Positions 26,479 through 34,914 of a stretch of 42,038 nucleotides of DNA are shown one piece after another (position 1 is the first letter of the stretch; each line of letters starts with the position of its first letter). Under the pieces are notes generated by a model that was given only the letters and a program-made list of their open reading frames with translations, was not told the DNA's origin and did not search any database. The DNA is from Filomicrobium sp. GTDB lineage: Bacteria > Pseudomonadota > Alphaproteobacteria > Rhizobiales > Hyphomicrobiaceae. The translations under genes and the position numbers were made by a program. The stretch lies in NCBI GenBank assembly GCA_002689605.1, contig NZGY01000158.1, forward strand, positions 20,991 to 63,028, written 5' to 3'.

Positions 26479-28401
26479 ATGCGTCAGCTCAAAGCCATTA
26501 GTTTCAGTGTTTTCGTTCTAGTTGCCACTTTGATTTGGCAGGGTAGCGCAATTGCAGCCGTCACAAACCGCACTCCGGACGGCATTGCTGCAGAAAAGAT
26601 CGGCTCAGTAAGCCCCTATCTCAAAATTCTTGAAAGCAAGACTTCGAAAGAGAATTTGGTCCGCGTCGCTGGCGACAACGGCAGATATGGCAAGTCCGGC
26701 GGTCGAAGCGGTGGCGGCGGCGTCGCGATTGGCGTCGGCATCGCCGTTGGCATTGCTTCTATCAGCGCCATCCAACGGCAGAAAGAGGCTGAGCGACGCA
26801 AGAAGGCGCGCGATCGCCGCCGTGCCCGCGCAAAAAAAGCTCGGGAGAAGAGGCGCCAGCAGGCTGCGCGCAAAAAGAAGCGCGAAGAACAACGCCGCAA
26901 GGCCGCCGCCAAGCGTAAGCGTGAGCAGGCTAAGAATCGCCGTCTCGCTCGTGAACGCGCACGCAAAGCACGTGAGCGGAAGGCACGCCTGGAGGAACAG
27001 CGTCGTCAGCGTGAAGAACAGAACAGAGTTGCAGACCGCTACCCTAATGACAAAGAAACGGGTCCGGAACATAAGGGTGAAGACCGCAAGCCGGGCGTAC
27101 AAATAGGTATTACGGTACCGGTGGTCCCGCTGCCTGGTGTTGATACGCGTGAACCTGTCATTCCACCTGAAGATGCCAATCCGCAAAGTCCTCCGCGCAA
27201 GTTTGGCCAGAACCCACCTGCGCGCCAGCAGCCGCCATTGCGGTCTCCGCCGCCGGCTCCGGCTGTTGCTGCCGCGAACGATCTTTATTGGCCGCGCGAA
27301 GTCGTTGTCGAAATCGACCGGTTCCAGCCCTCATCGGCCGATGAGGCAATTGCTCAGGACTACAGCATTAGCCGTTTGTCCAGTGACACAAATGCTTTGA
27401 TTGGAAGTCGGTTTGTTCACTACCGGATTCCCGATAGCCGGACAGCTGACAGGGTGATTGCTGCTCTGCTGAACGATAACCGCGTCTTGTTCGCTCAACG
27501 CAACAATCGCTATGTGGTGAACCAGCAGGGCTATACAAAAACTGCAGCGTCTTCAGGCCTGCAGTACGCGCTGGCCAAAATCAGACTGGCAAGCGCGCAT
27601 GCGGTAGCACAAGGCCAAGGCGTTAGAGTTGCCGTTATCGACTCAGGCATTGACCGGGAGCATACGGATCTTAAGCAAGGAATTACTGCTCACTACGATG
27701 CAGCGCCTAAGAAAGGCGTCGCCATCGACGCGCATGGTACGGCTATCGCCGGCATCATTCGCGCCAATGGTCTGGCCAAAGGTGTTGCGCCGCAAGCCGA
27801 CATCCTATCTGTACGCGCTTTCTACAAAGAGGCCAGTCAGAAGTCAGCACATTCGAGCACAATCATCCTGCTTCGCGCGATGGACTGGGTCGCCGCCAAG
27901 CGCGCGAATGTGGTCAATATGAGTTTTGCCGGTGCGAAAGATCCGTCACTTGGACGGGCTATCGACAAGCTGCTTGAGCGCAAGGTTCATCTCGTTGGCG
28001 CAGGTGGCAACAACGGACCTGACGCACCAGAAGCATTTCCAGCTGCGTATGATGGTGTGATTGCGGTTACGGCGACAGACACAGACGACAAGCTCTATAC
28101 AAAGGCCAACCGCGGTAAGTACATCGAACTTGCAGCTCCCGGCGTTGATGTGTTCGTTGTTGCACCTAAGGGCACCCACAGCTTCTCAACGGGTACGTCC
28201 ATGGCAGCGGCGCATGTGTCAGGGCTTATCGCGCTTATCGTGCAGCAACGCCGCAATATCGATCAGCAAGCGGTGAGAAGCATTCTGACCTCCACCGCAA
28301 TAGATCTCGGTAAGCCTGGTTATGATGCCGAGTATGGTGCTGGTCGCGTTGATGCGCAGGCGCTGATACAGGCTGGTACCAAGACGCTGGCTGGCAAGTA
28401 A
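26479..28401 (+). CDS. S8 family serine peptidase (subtilase) with signal sequence, Arg/Lys-rich segment and prodomain-like region
   Basis: VAVIDSGIDREHTDL (Asp), DAHGTAIAGII (His), FSTGTSMAAAHVSGLIAL (Ser); N-terminal FSVFVLVATLIWQGSAIAA. Confidence 0.92.
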   Translation: MRQLKAISFSVFVLVATLIWQGSAIAAVTNRTPDGIAAEKIGSVSPYLKILESKTSKENLVRVAGDNGRYGKSGGRSGGGGVAIGVGIAVGIASISAIQRQKEAERRKKARDRRRARAKKAREKRRQQAARKKKREEQRRKAAAKRKREQAKNRRLARERARKARERKARLEEQRRQREEQNRVADRYPNDKETGPEHKGEDRKPGVQIGITVPVVPLPGVDTREPVIPPEDANPQSPPRKFGQNPPARQQPPLRSPPPAPAVAAANDLYWPREVVVEIDRFQPSSADEAIAQDYSISRLSSDTNALIGSRFVHYRIPDSRTADRVIAALLNDNRVLFAQRNNRYVVNQQGYTKTAASSGLQYALAKIRLASAHAVAQGQGVRVAVIDSGIDREHTDLKQGITAHYDAAPKKGVAIDAHGTAIAGIIRANGLAKGVAPQADILSVRAFYKEASQKSAHSSTIILLRAMDWVAAKRANVVNMSFAGAKDPSLGRAIDKLLERKVHLVGAGGNNGPDAPEAFPAAYDGVIAVTATDTDDKLYTKANRGKYIELAAPGVDVFVVAPKGTHSFSTGTSMAAAHVSGLIALIVQQRRNIDQQAVRSILTSTAIDLGKPGYDAEYGAGRVDAQALIQAGTKTLAGK

Positions 28402-28660
28402 TCGATATTGTCGCAGACCGCGTCAAACGATGCTGGGCTGCGATGGACCGCGACTAGAAACCGGTCCTGAGCCCGTCGCGCAACTGTCTCTCGCTTATTG
28501 TAATTCCTAGATAATTTTGACGACTGCACCAGCAAACAGTCGAACCGTATTCGCTTGGCATTTACGGTAAAAGTGGCCTGCAACCAGGCAATGCTTTCCG
28601 CGCTCACATTTTCTTGCTGAGGCGTGAACCTTTTTGGTGGTCAGGGCTACCCATTTACGC

Positions 28661-28798
28661 AATGCAAGCAAGTGTTTCGGTTTCCTCCCGCCATGAGTTT
28701 GCAGCCACCGACCTAAACACTCCCTCCCCGTCGTGGTCGGCGGTCGCCTGAAGACCTCGGTGGCCAGCTCCCCTCCCCGCCACCGGGTCCATTTTTTC
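28661..28798 (+). ncRNA. Candidate trans-acting sRNA with three hairpins and anti-Shine-Dalgarno loops (alpha-r14/NfeR-like or CcsR/cuckoo-like architecture)
   Basis: HP1 TGCAAGC(28663-28669)/GTTTGCA(28697-28703) with TTTCCTCCCG in the loop; HP2 GACC region pairing 28705-28713 with 28735-28743, with CTCCCTCCCC in the loop; HP3 CGGTGGC(28758-28764)/GCCACCG(28779-28785) plus GACC/GGTC, with CTCCCCTCCCC in the loop, followed by T6. Confidence 0.75.
28753..28797 (+). terminator. Rho-independent terminator, third hairpin of the sRNA candidate
   Basis: GACC-T-CGGTGGC ... GCCACCG-GGTC stem followed by CATTTTTT. Confidence 0.75.
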
Positions 28799-28845
28799 TC
28801 GCATCCCGCAGCATTAGTTTACGTGGTCGTGCCGTCGTCAGGGCC

Positions 28846-29748
28846 TTAGCTCTTTCGCGAACTCACGAACCTGGCCGCCTGCTTCAGGATTTCGGCGCGC
28901 TCTCCGAATTCCGCAACAGCGGCGAGTGCTGATGCCTCTGCGGCAGCCAATTCGGCTCTGGCCTGATCGATACCGAGAATACCAACCAGCGTAGCCTTGC
29001 CAGCATCGGCATCCTTGCCGGTTGCTTTGCCCACGACCTCAGGATCGCCCTCGACATCGAGTAAGTCGTCTGAAATCTGAAACGCGAGGCCGATATGGGT
29101 GCCATAGTCTGTCAGCGCGGCCAGCTGGCTCTCATCGGCGCCACCAAGAATACCACCTGCCTCACAAGCGAACTTGAGAAGCGCGCCAGTCTTCATACCC
29201 TGCATGCGGCGGATGTAAGCATCGTCAGGCTGGGCTGGCTCACCTCGCTTGTCGCTTGAGAGATCAAGGTACTGTCCACCAACCATGCCGACTGCACCGG
29301 AAGCCACGGCCAATCTTGAAACAAGCTTTGATTGTATCTCCGGTGCTGTGCCGCTTACGGGCCGGCTGATAATCTCGAAGGCCAAGGTCAGCAGTGCATC
29401 GCCGACGAGAATTGCAGTCCAATCATCAAATTCAGCCCAGACGGTAGGCTTACCGCGCCGCAACTTATCGTTGTCCATAGCCGGTAGATCGTCGTGCACC
29501 AGCGAGTAGGAGTGCAAGCACTCCAGCGCAGCGGCCGCGGGCATTGCAGTTGCTTCAGCGACACCAAAAAGTTGCGCGCACTTCACAACCAGAAATGGAC
29601 GGAATCGCTTGCCGCCCGCCAACAGACCATGTCGCATCGCATCGGCCAAGCGGGGCGGGACGCTTGGCATACTATCGATCTCGCGCGCAAGCACCGCTTC
29701 GGTCCGATCAGCCAACAATTGCAACTGAGCTACGAATTCTGTTGTCAT
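28846..29748 (-). CDS. ispA: Polyprenyl synthetase, probably farnesyl diphosphate synthase
   Basis: LLAGGKRFRPFLV, LECLHSYSLVHDDLPAMDNDKLRRGKPT (DDLPAMD first Asp-rich motif), FQISDDLLDVEGD (second); start trimmed to MTTEFVAQ. Confidence 0.9.
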   Translation of the reverse strand: MTTEFVAQLQLLADRTEAVLAREIDSMPSVPPRLADAMRHGLLAGGKRFRPFLVVKCAQLFGVAEATAMPAAAALECLHSYSLVHDDLPAMDNDKLRRGKPTVWAEFDDWTAILVGDALLTLAFEIISRPVSGTAPEIQSKLVSRLAVASGAVGMVGGQYLDLSSDKRGEPAQPDDAYIRRMQGMKTGALLKFACEAGGILGGADESQLAALTDYGTHIGLAFQISDDLLDVEGDPEVVGKATGKDADAGKATLVGILGIDQARAELAAAEASALAAVAEFGERAEILKQAARFVSSRKS

Positions 29749-29916
29749 GCCTCTGCCTGTCGTTTGGGCCTGTCGTGTGGGCTGCCGCGTTTTCTCGCAA
29801 GAGCCAGAATGCAGAAGGTCTGCTAAACCAACAAGGCTTCGTCGAGAGCCTGATCGTCTCAGCTGGCAACACATTCTGGCTTTGACTGCATACAGCGGCG
29901 CTTGTAGGCAAACCGC

Positions 29917-30616
29917 GTGGATGACTTGAGAGTAGGTAGTCGGGCTGTGAACTCCGCCGATAGGCAACAACCAACCGGAGCGATCACCTTTGCAACTAGC
30001 TGCCTGGGTGACGCCATTTACTACGGGAGCCGTTTCCTGATCATTGCGGGTACTGTCTTTGTCGGTGCTGTTCTCGTCCTATTGCTCGTTTTTCGATTTG
30101 TTGACCCGCCAGCATCGTCAGTCATGTTGCAGCACTGGCTGAGTGGCCAACGCGTGCAGCAGACGTGGGTCTCGTTGGATCGTATCTCGCCTAATCTGCA
30201 GCGCGCAGTTGTGGCTTCTGCAGATGCCAAGTTCTGCAAACATTTTGGCCTCGATCTGGGTGAGCTAGCATTCGTTATTCGGCAGGCAAAGAAACGGATC
30301 GTTGGATGTGCGCGGCGCAAGCACCATCACAATGCAGGTCTCACGCAACCTTTTCCTGTGGCAAGGCAAATCGTTACTTCGGAAGGGGATGGAAATCGCC
30401 ATCGCTCCAATGATGGAATTCGTCTGGCCAAAGTCGAGAATTCTTGAGGTTTACCTCAATATTGCCGAATGGGGGCCTGGGGTCTATAGAGCGGAAGCAG
30501 CAGCCAATACCCACTTCAAGAGGACCGCCCGGCAACTCAACCGGTCGCAAGCTGCCTTAATGGCGGCGTCTTTGCCCAATCCACGGCTCCGACGGTCAAG
30601 TGCGCCCAATTCGTGA
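29917..30616 (+). pseudogene. mtgA: Monofunctional peptidoglycan glycosyltransferase, frameshifted and lacking the first catalytic Glu
   Basis: Frame 1 SADAKFCKHFGLDLGELAFVIRQA then frame 2 RGASTITMQVSRNLFLWQGKSLLRKGMEIAIAPMMEFVWPKSRILEVYLNIAEWGPGVYRAEAAA; canonical SED is SAD here. Confidence 0.85.
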
Positions 30617-30910
30617 CTCAAACGAAAATCGCGGCGTCTGCGTAAGCGATCCGCAGCACTCTCATCTCTGATAACGTGTTTAGAAGAGCGTTCAGGTCGC
30701 GGCTCGTAACGTCTGGCATTTTTTCCAGAAAACCGGTATAAGCCCGCAAAGTCTAATCATCGAGATCATAGGATCCACACGTCCACAGATCCCGACACCG
30801 TTAATCAATCGACGAACCCATCTGGATCGCGTCGTACAGGAACCACCTGGAAGACCGCCAACAGATGTTAATATATCAATGGGTTAGTCACCAGAAGACG
30901 AGAATAAAAA

Positions 30911-31096
30911 ATGGCTGTTCCTAAGCGCAAAACGTCCCCGATGAAACGCGGCTTCCGCCGCTCCGCAGATGCTCTAAAGCAACCCACATATGTAGAAGAT
31001 AAGGAAAGCGGTGAGCGCCGCAGACCACATCATATCGACCTAAAAACTGGCAAATACCGCGGCATGCAGGTTCTGGAACCGCAGGAAGACGCATAA
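30911..31096 (+). CDS. rpmF: 50S ribosomal protein L32
   Basis: [55 protein letters not shown]. Confidence 0.97.
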   Translation: MAVPKRKTSPMKRGFRRSADALKQPTYVEDKESGERRRPHHIDLKTGKYRGMQVLEPQEDA

Positions 31097-31186
31097 TTAT
31101 TTGCATGAGATGAGCAAAAGATCGATCGATCTGCGCCACATTCGAAGATTACCCAACATTAGTCCTTGCTAGACCAGAGGTAAGAA

Positions 31187-31594
31187 ATGTCGATCCGAGC
31201 CATCCCACTGCTCATCTTTGTATTCTTGTCCTACAATGCCATCGTACTAGCCGGCGGGTCCAACCCGGACGAAGTACTGCGCCAGGTTGTATTGCCTATT
31301 CCGATGCTGAACGGTCATGTCTGGACCTTCAGTTGGGGTGACCTGGTGATCCTGCTCTTGCTCATAATGCTGTTCGTTGAGCTGCTGAAGGCGACTTATA
31401 CGTCTTCGGCCTCACTCCTCGATCATGGCCTATCGATGCTTGTTTTCGTCGTTTGTCTAATTGAGTTCCTGATGGTGCGTCAGGCGCAGACTTCAGTGTT
31501 CTTCTTTATCGTGGTCGCGACGTTGATAGACGTGATTGCGGGCTACACGATCGGTATTCGCGTGGCGCGACGTGACCTATCTATCGGCGGCTGA
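31187..31594 (+). CDS. Hypothetical membrane protein
   Basis: 135 aa with about four predicted hydrophobic helices; open frame downstream of rpmF. Confidence 0.7.
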   Translation: MSIRAIPLLIFVFLSYNAIVLAGGSNPDEVLRQVVLPIPMLNGHVWTFSWGDLVILLLLIMLFVELLKATYTSSASLLDHGLSMLVFVVCLIEFLMVRQAQTSVFFFIVVATLIDVIAGYTIGIRVARRDLSIGG

Positions 31595-31661
31595 TCTGGC
31601 CGGATAGAACGCCGAGACTTGTAGAAAGTGGAGACTTGGCCAATTTGGCCAACTGAATTAG

Positions 31662-31686
31662 GCCCGGCTGAAGAGCTGGGCTTTTT
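31662..31686 (+). terminator. Rho-independent terminator
   Basis: GCCCGGCT-GAAG-AGCTGGGC stem (one G:T pair) followed by TTTTT. Confidence 0.85.
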
Positions 31687-31861
31687 CGTTAAGGATCGCC
31701 GAACTATATTGCGCAGTGTTATGTTCCAGAACGGACCTATTCCGTTGCATTGAAATCAAATTTTATGCGTTGTTAGGGTTTGCACCACTACCGTGTTTCG
31801 GGAATGACCGCGGCCTGTGTTCGGAGGATTCTGCGGTAACTCAATTACACTGTGATGGGAA

Positions 31862-32806
31862 ATGGTAGATAGTCTGCCCACGATCATGGCTCTCTGGCAG
31901 GGCACTTTGGCTGATGGACAGGTTAGGGCAACCGCAAACGTCGTGTCGAAGTCCTCAAGGCAGTCTCAATTGGAAGAAGCAGACGCAAAGACTTTGAAGA
32001 TCATGGCTGCCAGCGATGCGATGAAGCTTGCTGTTGAAGATGCCCAGCGCGCCGGGCCCAAGCTTCATGCTTCTGAGGCCGATGTCGGGATCCCGATTGA
32101 ACAAGCACGCTCTGCGATCTCAAGCGATCGCGTCCACATGGCTCTCCAACCTGTCGTCGACAGCATTACCCGGCAACCTAGGTTCTATGAGTGCCTGATG
32201 CGGTTTGAGGGTACCGATGGACGATATCATTCAGCCGAGAAAACCATTCAGGCAGCTGAAAGCGCAGGTGAGAGTGATCTCGTCGATAAGCGCAGTTTTC
32301 AGTTTGCAATGGAACTTCTCGATGCCCATCGCCACCTCAACTTGTCGCTCAATTTTTCCAGCCCGACATTCTCTGATCCGCTGGCACTCGCCAAGATGTC
32401 AGAAACGCTGTCACGACGACCGGAAATAGCCAAGCGTTTGATAATCGAGGTTACGGAAACAACGGCAATTCAGGATGTGGAGCAGGCGACACGCTTCGTT
32501 ACCACGCTTCAGAAACTTGGTTGTCGCCTCGCAATTGATGATTTTGGCAGTGGTTACACGTCATTCGATATTCTGCAGGCCCTGCCGGTCGATATTGTGA
32601 AAATCGATGGGAGTCTGGTTGTAAACATCAACAAGTACCCGTCACAGAGTGCATTTCTTGAGCGCATGGTAGAGCTGTCGCGGCAGTTGGGCATGGAGAC
32701 TGTGGCAGAGTGGATTACCGACGCGGAGACGGCCAATACACTTTCGGCAAGAGGCGTTGACTACCTTCAAGGATATTACTTCGGCGAACCCGTCGTTCCA
32801 GACTGA
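31862..32806 (+). CDS. EAL domain protein (c-di-GMP phosphodiesterase-like)
   Basis: QPVVDSITRQPRFYECLMRFEG (ECL instead of EAL), IIEVTETTAI, AIDDFGSGYTSFDILQALPVDIVKIDGSLV, YLQGYYFGEP. Confidence 0.9.
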   Translation: MVDSLPTIMALWQGTLADGQVRATANVVSKSSRQSQLEEADAKTLKIMAASDAMKLAVEDAQRAGPKLHASEADVGIPIEQARSAISSDRVHMALQPVVDSITRQPRFYECLMRFEGTDGRYHSAEKTIQAAESAGESDLVDKRSFQFAMELLDAHRHLNLSLNFSSPTFSDPLALAKMSETLSRRPEIAKRLIIEVTETTAIQDVEQATRFVTTLQKLGCRLAIDDFGSGYTSFDILQALPVDIVKIDGSLVVNINKYPSQSAFLERMVELSRQLGMETVAEWITDAETANTLSARGVDYLQGYYFGEPVVPD

Positions 32807-32881
32807 TCACCAAGCTCTTGGCGCGCTCGATGGATCTGTGAACCCACGCAAACGAGAAATGCCTCAGTTCATATGACCGGA

Positions 32882-34777
32882 TTAACTGGCGCCCTCGTCC
32901 ATCTGCTTCACACTACTCTCGATTGTGCGCAGCCACGTCTCCACATCCTTGTAGTCGGGTCGTGACCGGAAAGCTGTGCTGGGCTCAAAGCCCTCGCTTT
33001 CGCTGATCGCTCTGGCTAAGAGCACTCTGAATTCAGGCACCTCAAAATATGACGTGTGAATGAGTTCCTGCCAGGTCAAATAGTTGAGGACGCTGCCGAT
33101 CTGGCCATCCGTTCCCTCATGCAACGCAAATTCACTGATCGAATTCCGGATCTTCTCAATTGCGTGAGACATTGCCTGATTGGAGTGAATTGCGATTGGC
33201 TCTCCAACTGCAGACGGCAGAAAACCTGCTGACTTATTCTGCCAGGATGGCGCCGGTGCAGTACCAACAGCGACCTCTGCTTCCGTGTCGTTACCGAGTG
33301 CGGTTCTGCGAACTTCGAACCATGTCTGGCTATCAAGCCATCGGCTTATAGCGCTACTGAATATTCGGGCGAGAAACTGAACCAACAGCACCAGAAGGAT
33401 CGCGGATAGGCCAAAAACCAGAGGAACCAATAGGACGGGCACCGCAGATCTCAGCAGTCGCCCCCAAATCCCACGACCGGCAGACTCGTCAAGCGTCCAG
33501 CTTGCAACCTCATCTGTCACCAGGTGGAAGAGTAATTTGGCATTCAGCAGAATGTCTTGGCCTTCGCCACAAAGATTGCCACTAGCGCAGGGACGTCGCT
33601 GACCATTGACCCGCTCTTGCAAGAAGCGGCGTTCAAACCGCTGGGCGCGCTGAATTGCGGTCGCATCGGGATATTTCTTGTCCAACTGTTGGCGTAGATC
33701 GAGCCGCTCTTTGCGCCAATTTCTGATTTTCGATTGCTCCTCCAACCGGTCTCCAGGTTGGATATCAACGTCGTCCAATCGCTTGCGCGCCTGCTGGATT
33801 TGTCTTGTCCGCTGTCGAATCGAATCGAGCATACCTTTCACGCCAGCCTCCTGACCGGCATAGCTGTTGATCTCGTAGACCTCCGTCTTCAGGTAGTTCG
33901 CGATGGAGACCATCAGCGATGGTGAAAACAAGACGTAGAGATACAACAACGGCAATATGAACACCGACATCAGGCTGAGGACAGGGACAGCAAACGATTT
34001 GCTGAAGATCTGCATCCTTATTTGGCGGAGAGAGCCAAGACCACGCACCGCTTCGTCGTCTTCGTGAGACAGGGGTAGCCACCGATCTCCGAAGAGATGA
34101 CGGGCTTTTTCCTTGTTACTTTTGCGATAATAAAACAATCGCCTTCGATCGAGTATTAAGGCGATGAGATAGAATACAATGAATGGGATTGCCGTCAGTG
34201 CCGTAGAGACAAGCAGTCGAATGAGTTGTCGTTCGTTCTCAATCATTCGCTGGCCATCGAGCAGTTCCCCGACGACATAGAAGAGATACATAAACAGCAG
34301 CATCAGCGATGCAACGAACATCGCCTTTAGAAGTAATGGCAGGCGCAAAAACAGAAACCGTTCACGGCGCATCTCTACAAACGGCGTACCTATCGTAATC
34401 CACTTCTGAAGGCCCTTGAGTTCAAAGCCACGAGAAGCAGCCTCTAGCAGTGCTGAAGAGATAACCGAACCACCATGGCTGTGACCGACAATGCAGTACT
34501 TTTCGTTGCGTGATTCAAGTGCCTGAAGATCTCTTAACAGCCGTGATCCAGCTTTGCGGCGTTCCCGTTCGCTGTTGTCGCCACTCCAAACGAATGGTTT
34601 GAATTCAACGCTGCTGCCAGGCTCGTTGGCAGCAGGATCGGGCTCAACCATATTCTTGAGACTGATCTCAAACGTACTGCCGGGCTGCCACCACTGTTTT
34701 TGTGCATCGCTGCTGCTGCCATCTGAGCCAATTTCAATGTGCGCAAAAGTGCCGTGGACGGTTACGATTTTAGCCAT
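32882..34777 (-). CDS. Membrane protein with N-terminal alpha/beta-hydrolase (lipase-like) domain
   Basis: MAKIVTVHGTFAH, IVGHSHGGSVISSALLEA nucleophile elbow, then several hydrophobic helices and a coiled region; start trimmed to CAT at 34775-34777. Confidence 0.7.
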   Translation of the reverse strand: MAKIVTVHGTFAHIEIGSDGSSSDAQKQWWQPGSTFEISLKNMVEPDPAANEPGSSVEFKPFVWSGDNSERERRKAGSRLLRDLQALESRNEKYCIVGHSHGGSVISSALLEAASRGFELKGLQKWITIGTPFVEMRRERFLFLRLPLLLKAMFVASLMLLFMYLFYVVGELLDGQRMIENERQLIRLLVSTALTAIPFIVFYLIALILDRRRLFYYRKSNKEKARHLFGDRWLPLSHEDDEAVRGLGSLRQIRMQIFSKSFAVPVLSLMSVFILPLLYLYVLFSPSLMVSIANYLKTEVYEINSYAGQEAGVKGMLDSIRQRTRQIQQARKRLDDVDIQPGDRLEEQSKIRNWRKERLDLRQQLDKKYPDATAIQRAQRFERRFLQERVNGQRRPCASGNLCGEGQDILLNAKLLFHLVTDEVASWTLDESAGRGIWGRLLRSAVPVLLVPLVFGLSAILLVLLVQFLARIFSSAISRWLDSQTWFEVRRTALGNDTEAEVAVGTAPAPSWQNKSAGFLPSAVGEPIAIHSNQAMSHAIEKIRNSISEFALHEGTDGQIGSVLNYLTWQELIHTSYFEVPEFRVLLARAISESEGFEPSTAFRSRPDYKDVETWLRTIESSVKQMDEGAS

Positions 34778-34914
34778 ATGGCGTGCCCCGCATGCAAAAA
34801 AAGTACTCGCAATGTTGCCGGGCAGATAGCAGCCAGCCATGACAGTAATGAGATGATGGTCCAAAAAGTCAATTCAACAAGCATCTCAACATCTTATGTC
34901 ATTGTGAAATAGTG

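Noticed and set aside
26605-27186. 193-aa and 116-aa minus-strand ORFs
   Set aside because: Antisense to the Arg/Lys-rich part of the subtilase; they exist because of the repetitive codon composition.
28661-28798. Alternative reading of the intergenic element as RNase P, tmRNA, SRP RNA or a cobalamin riboswitch
   Set aside because: The hallmark core motifs of those RNAs were not found on either strand; the repeated anti-SD hairpins plus terminator fit an sRNA better.
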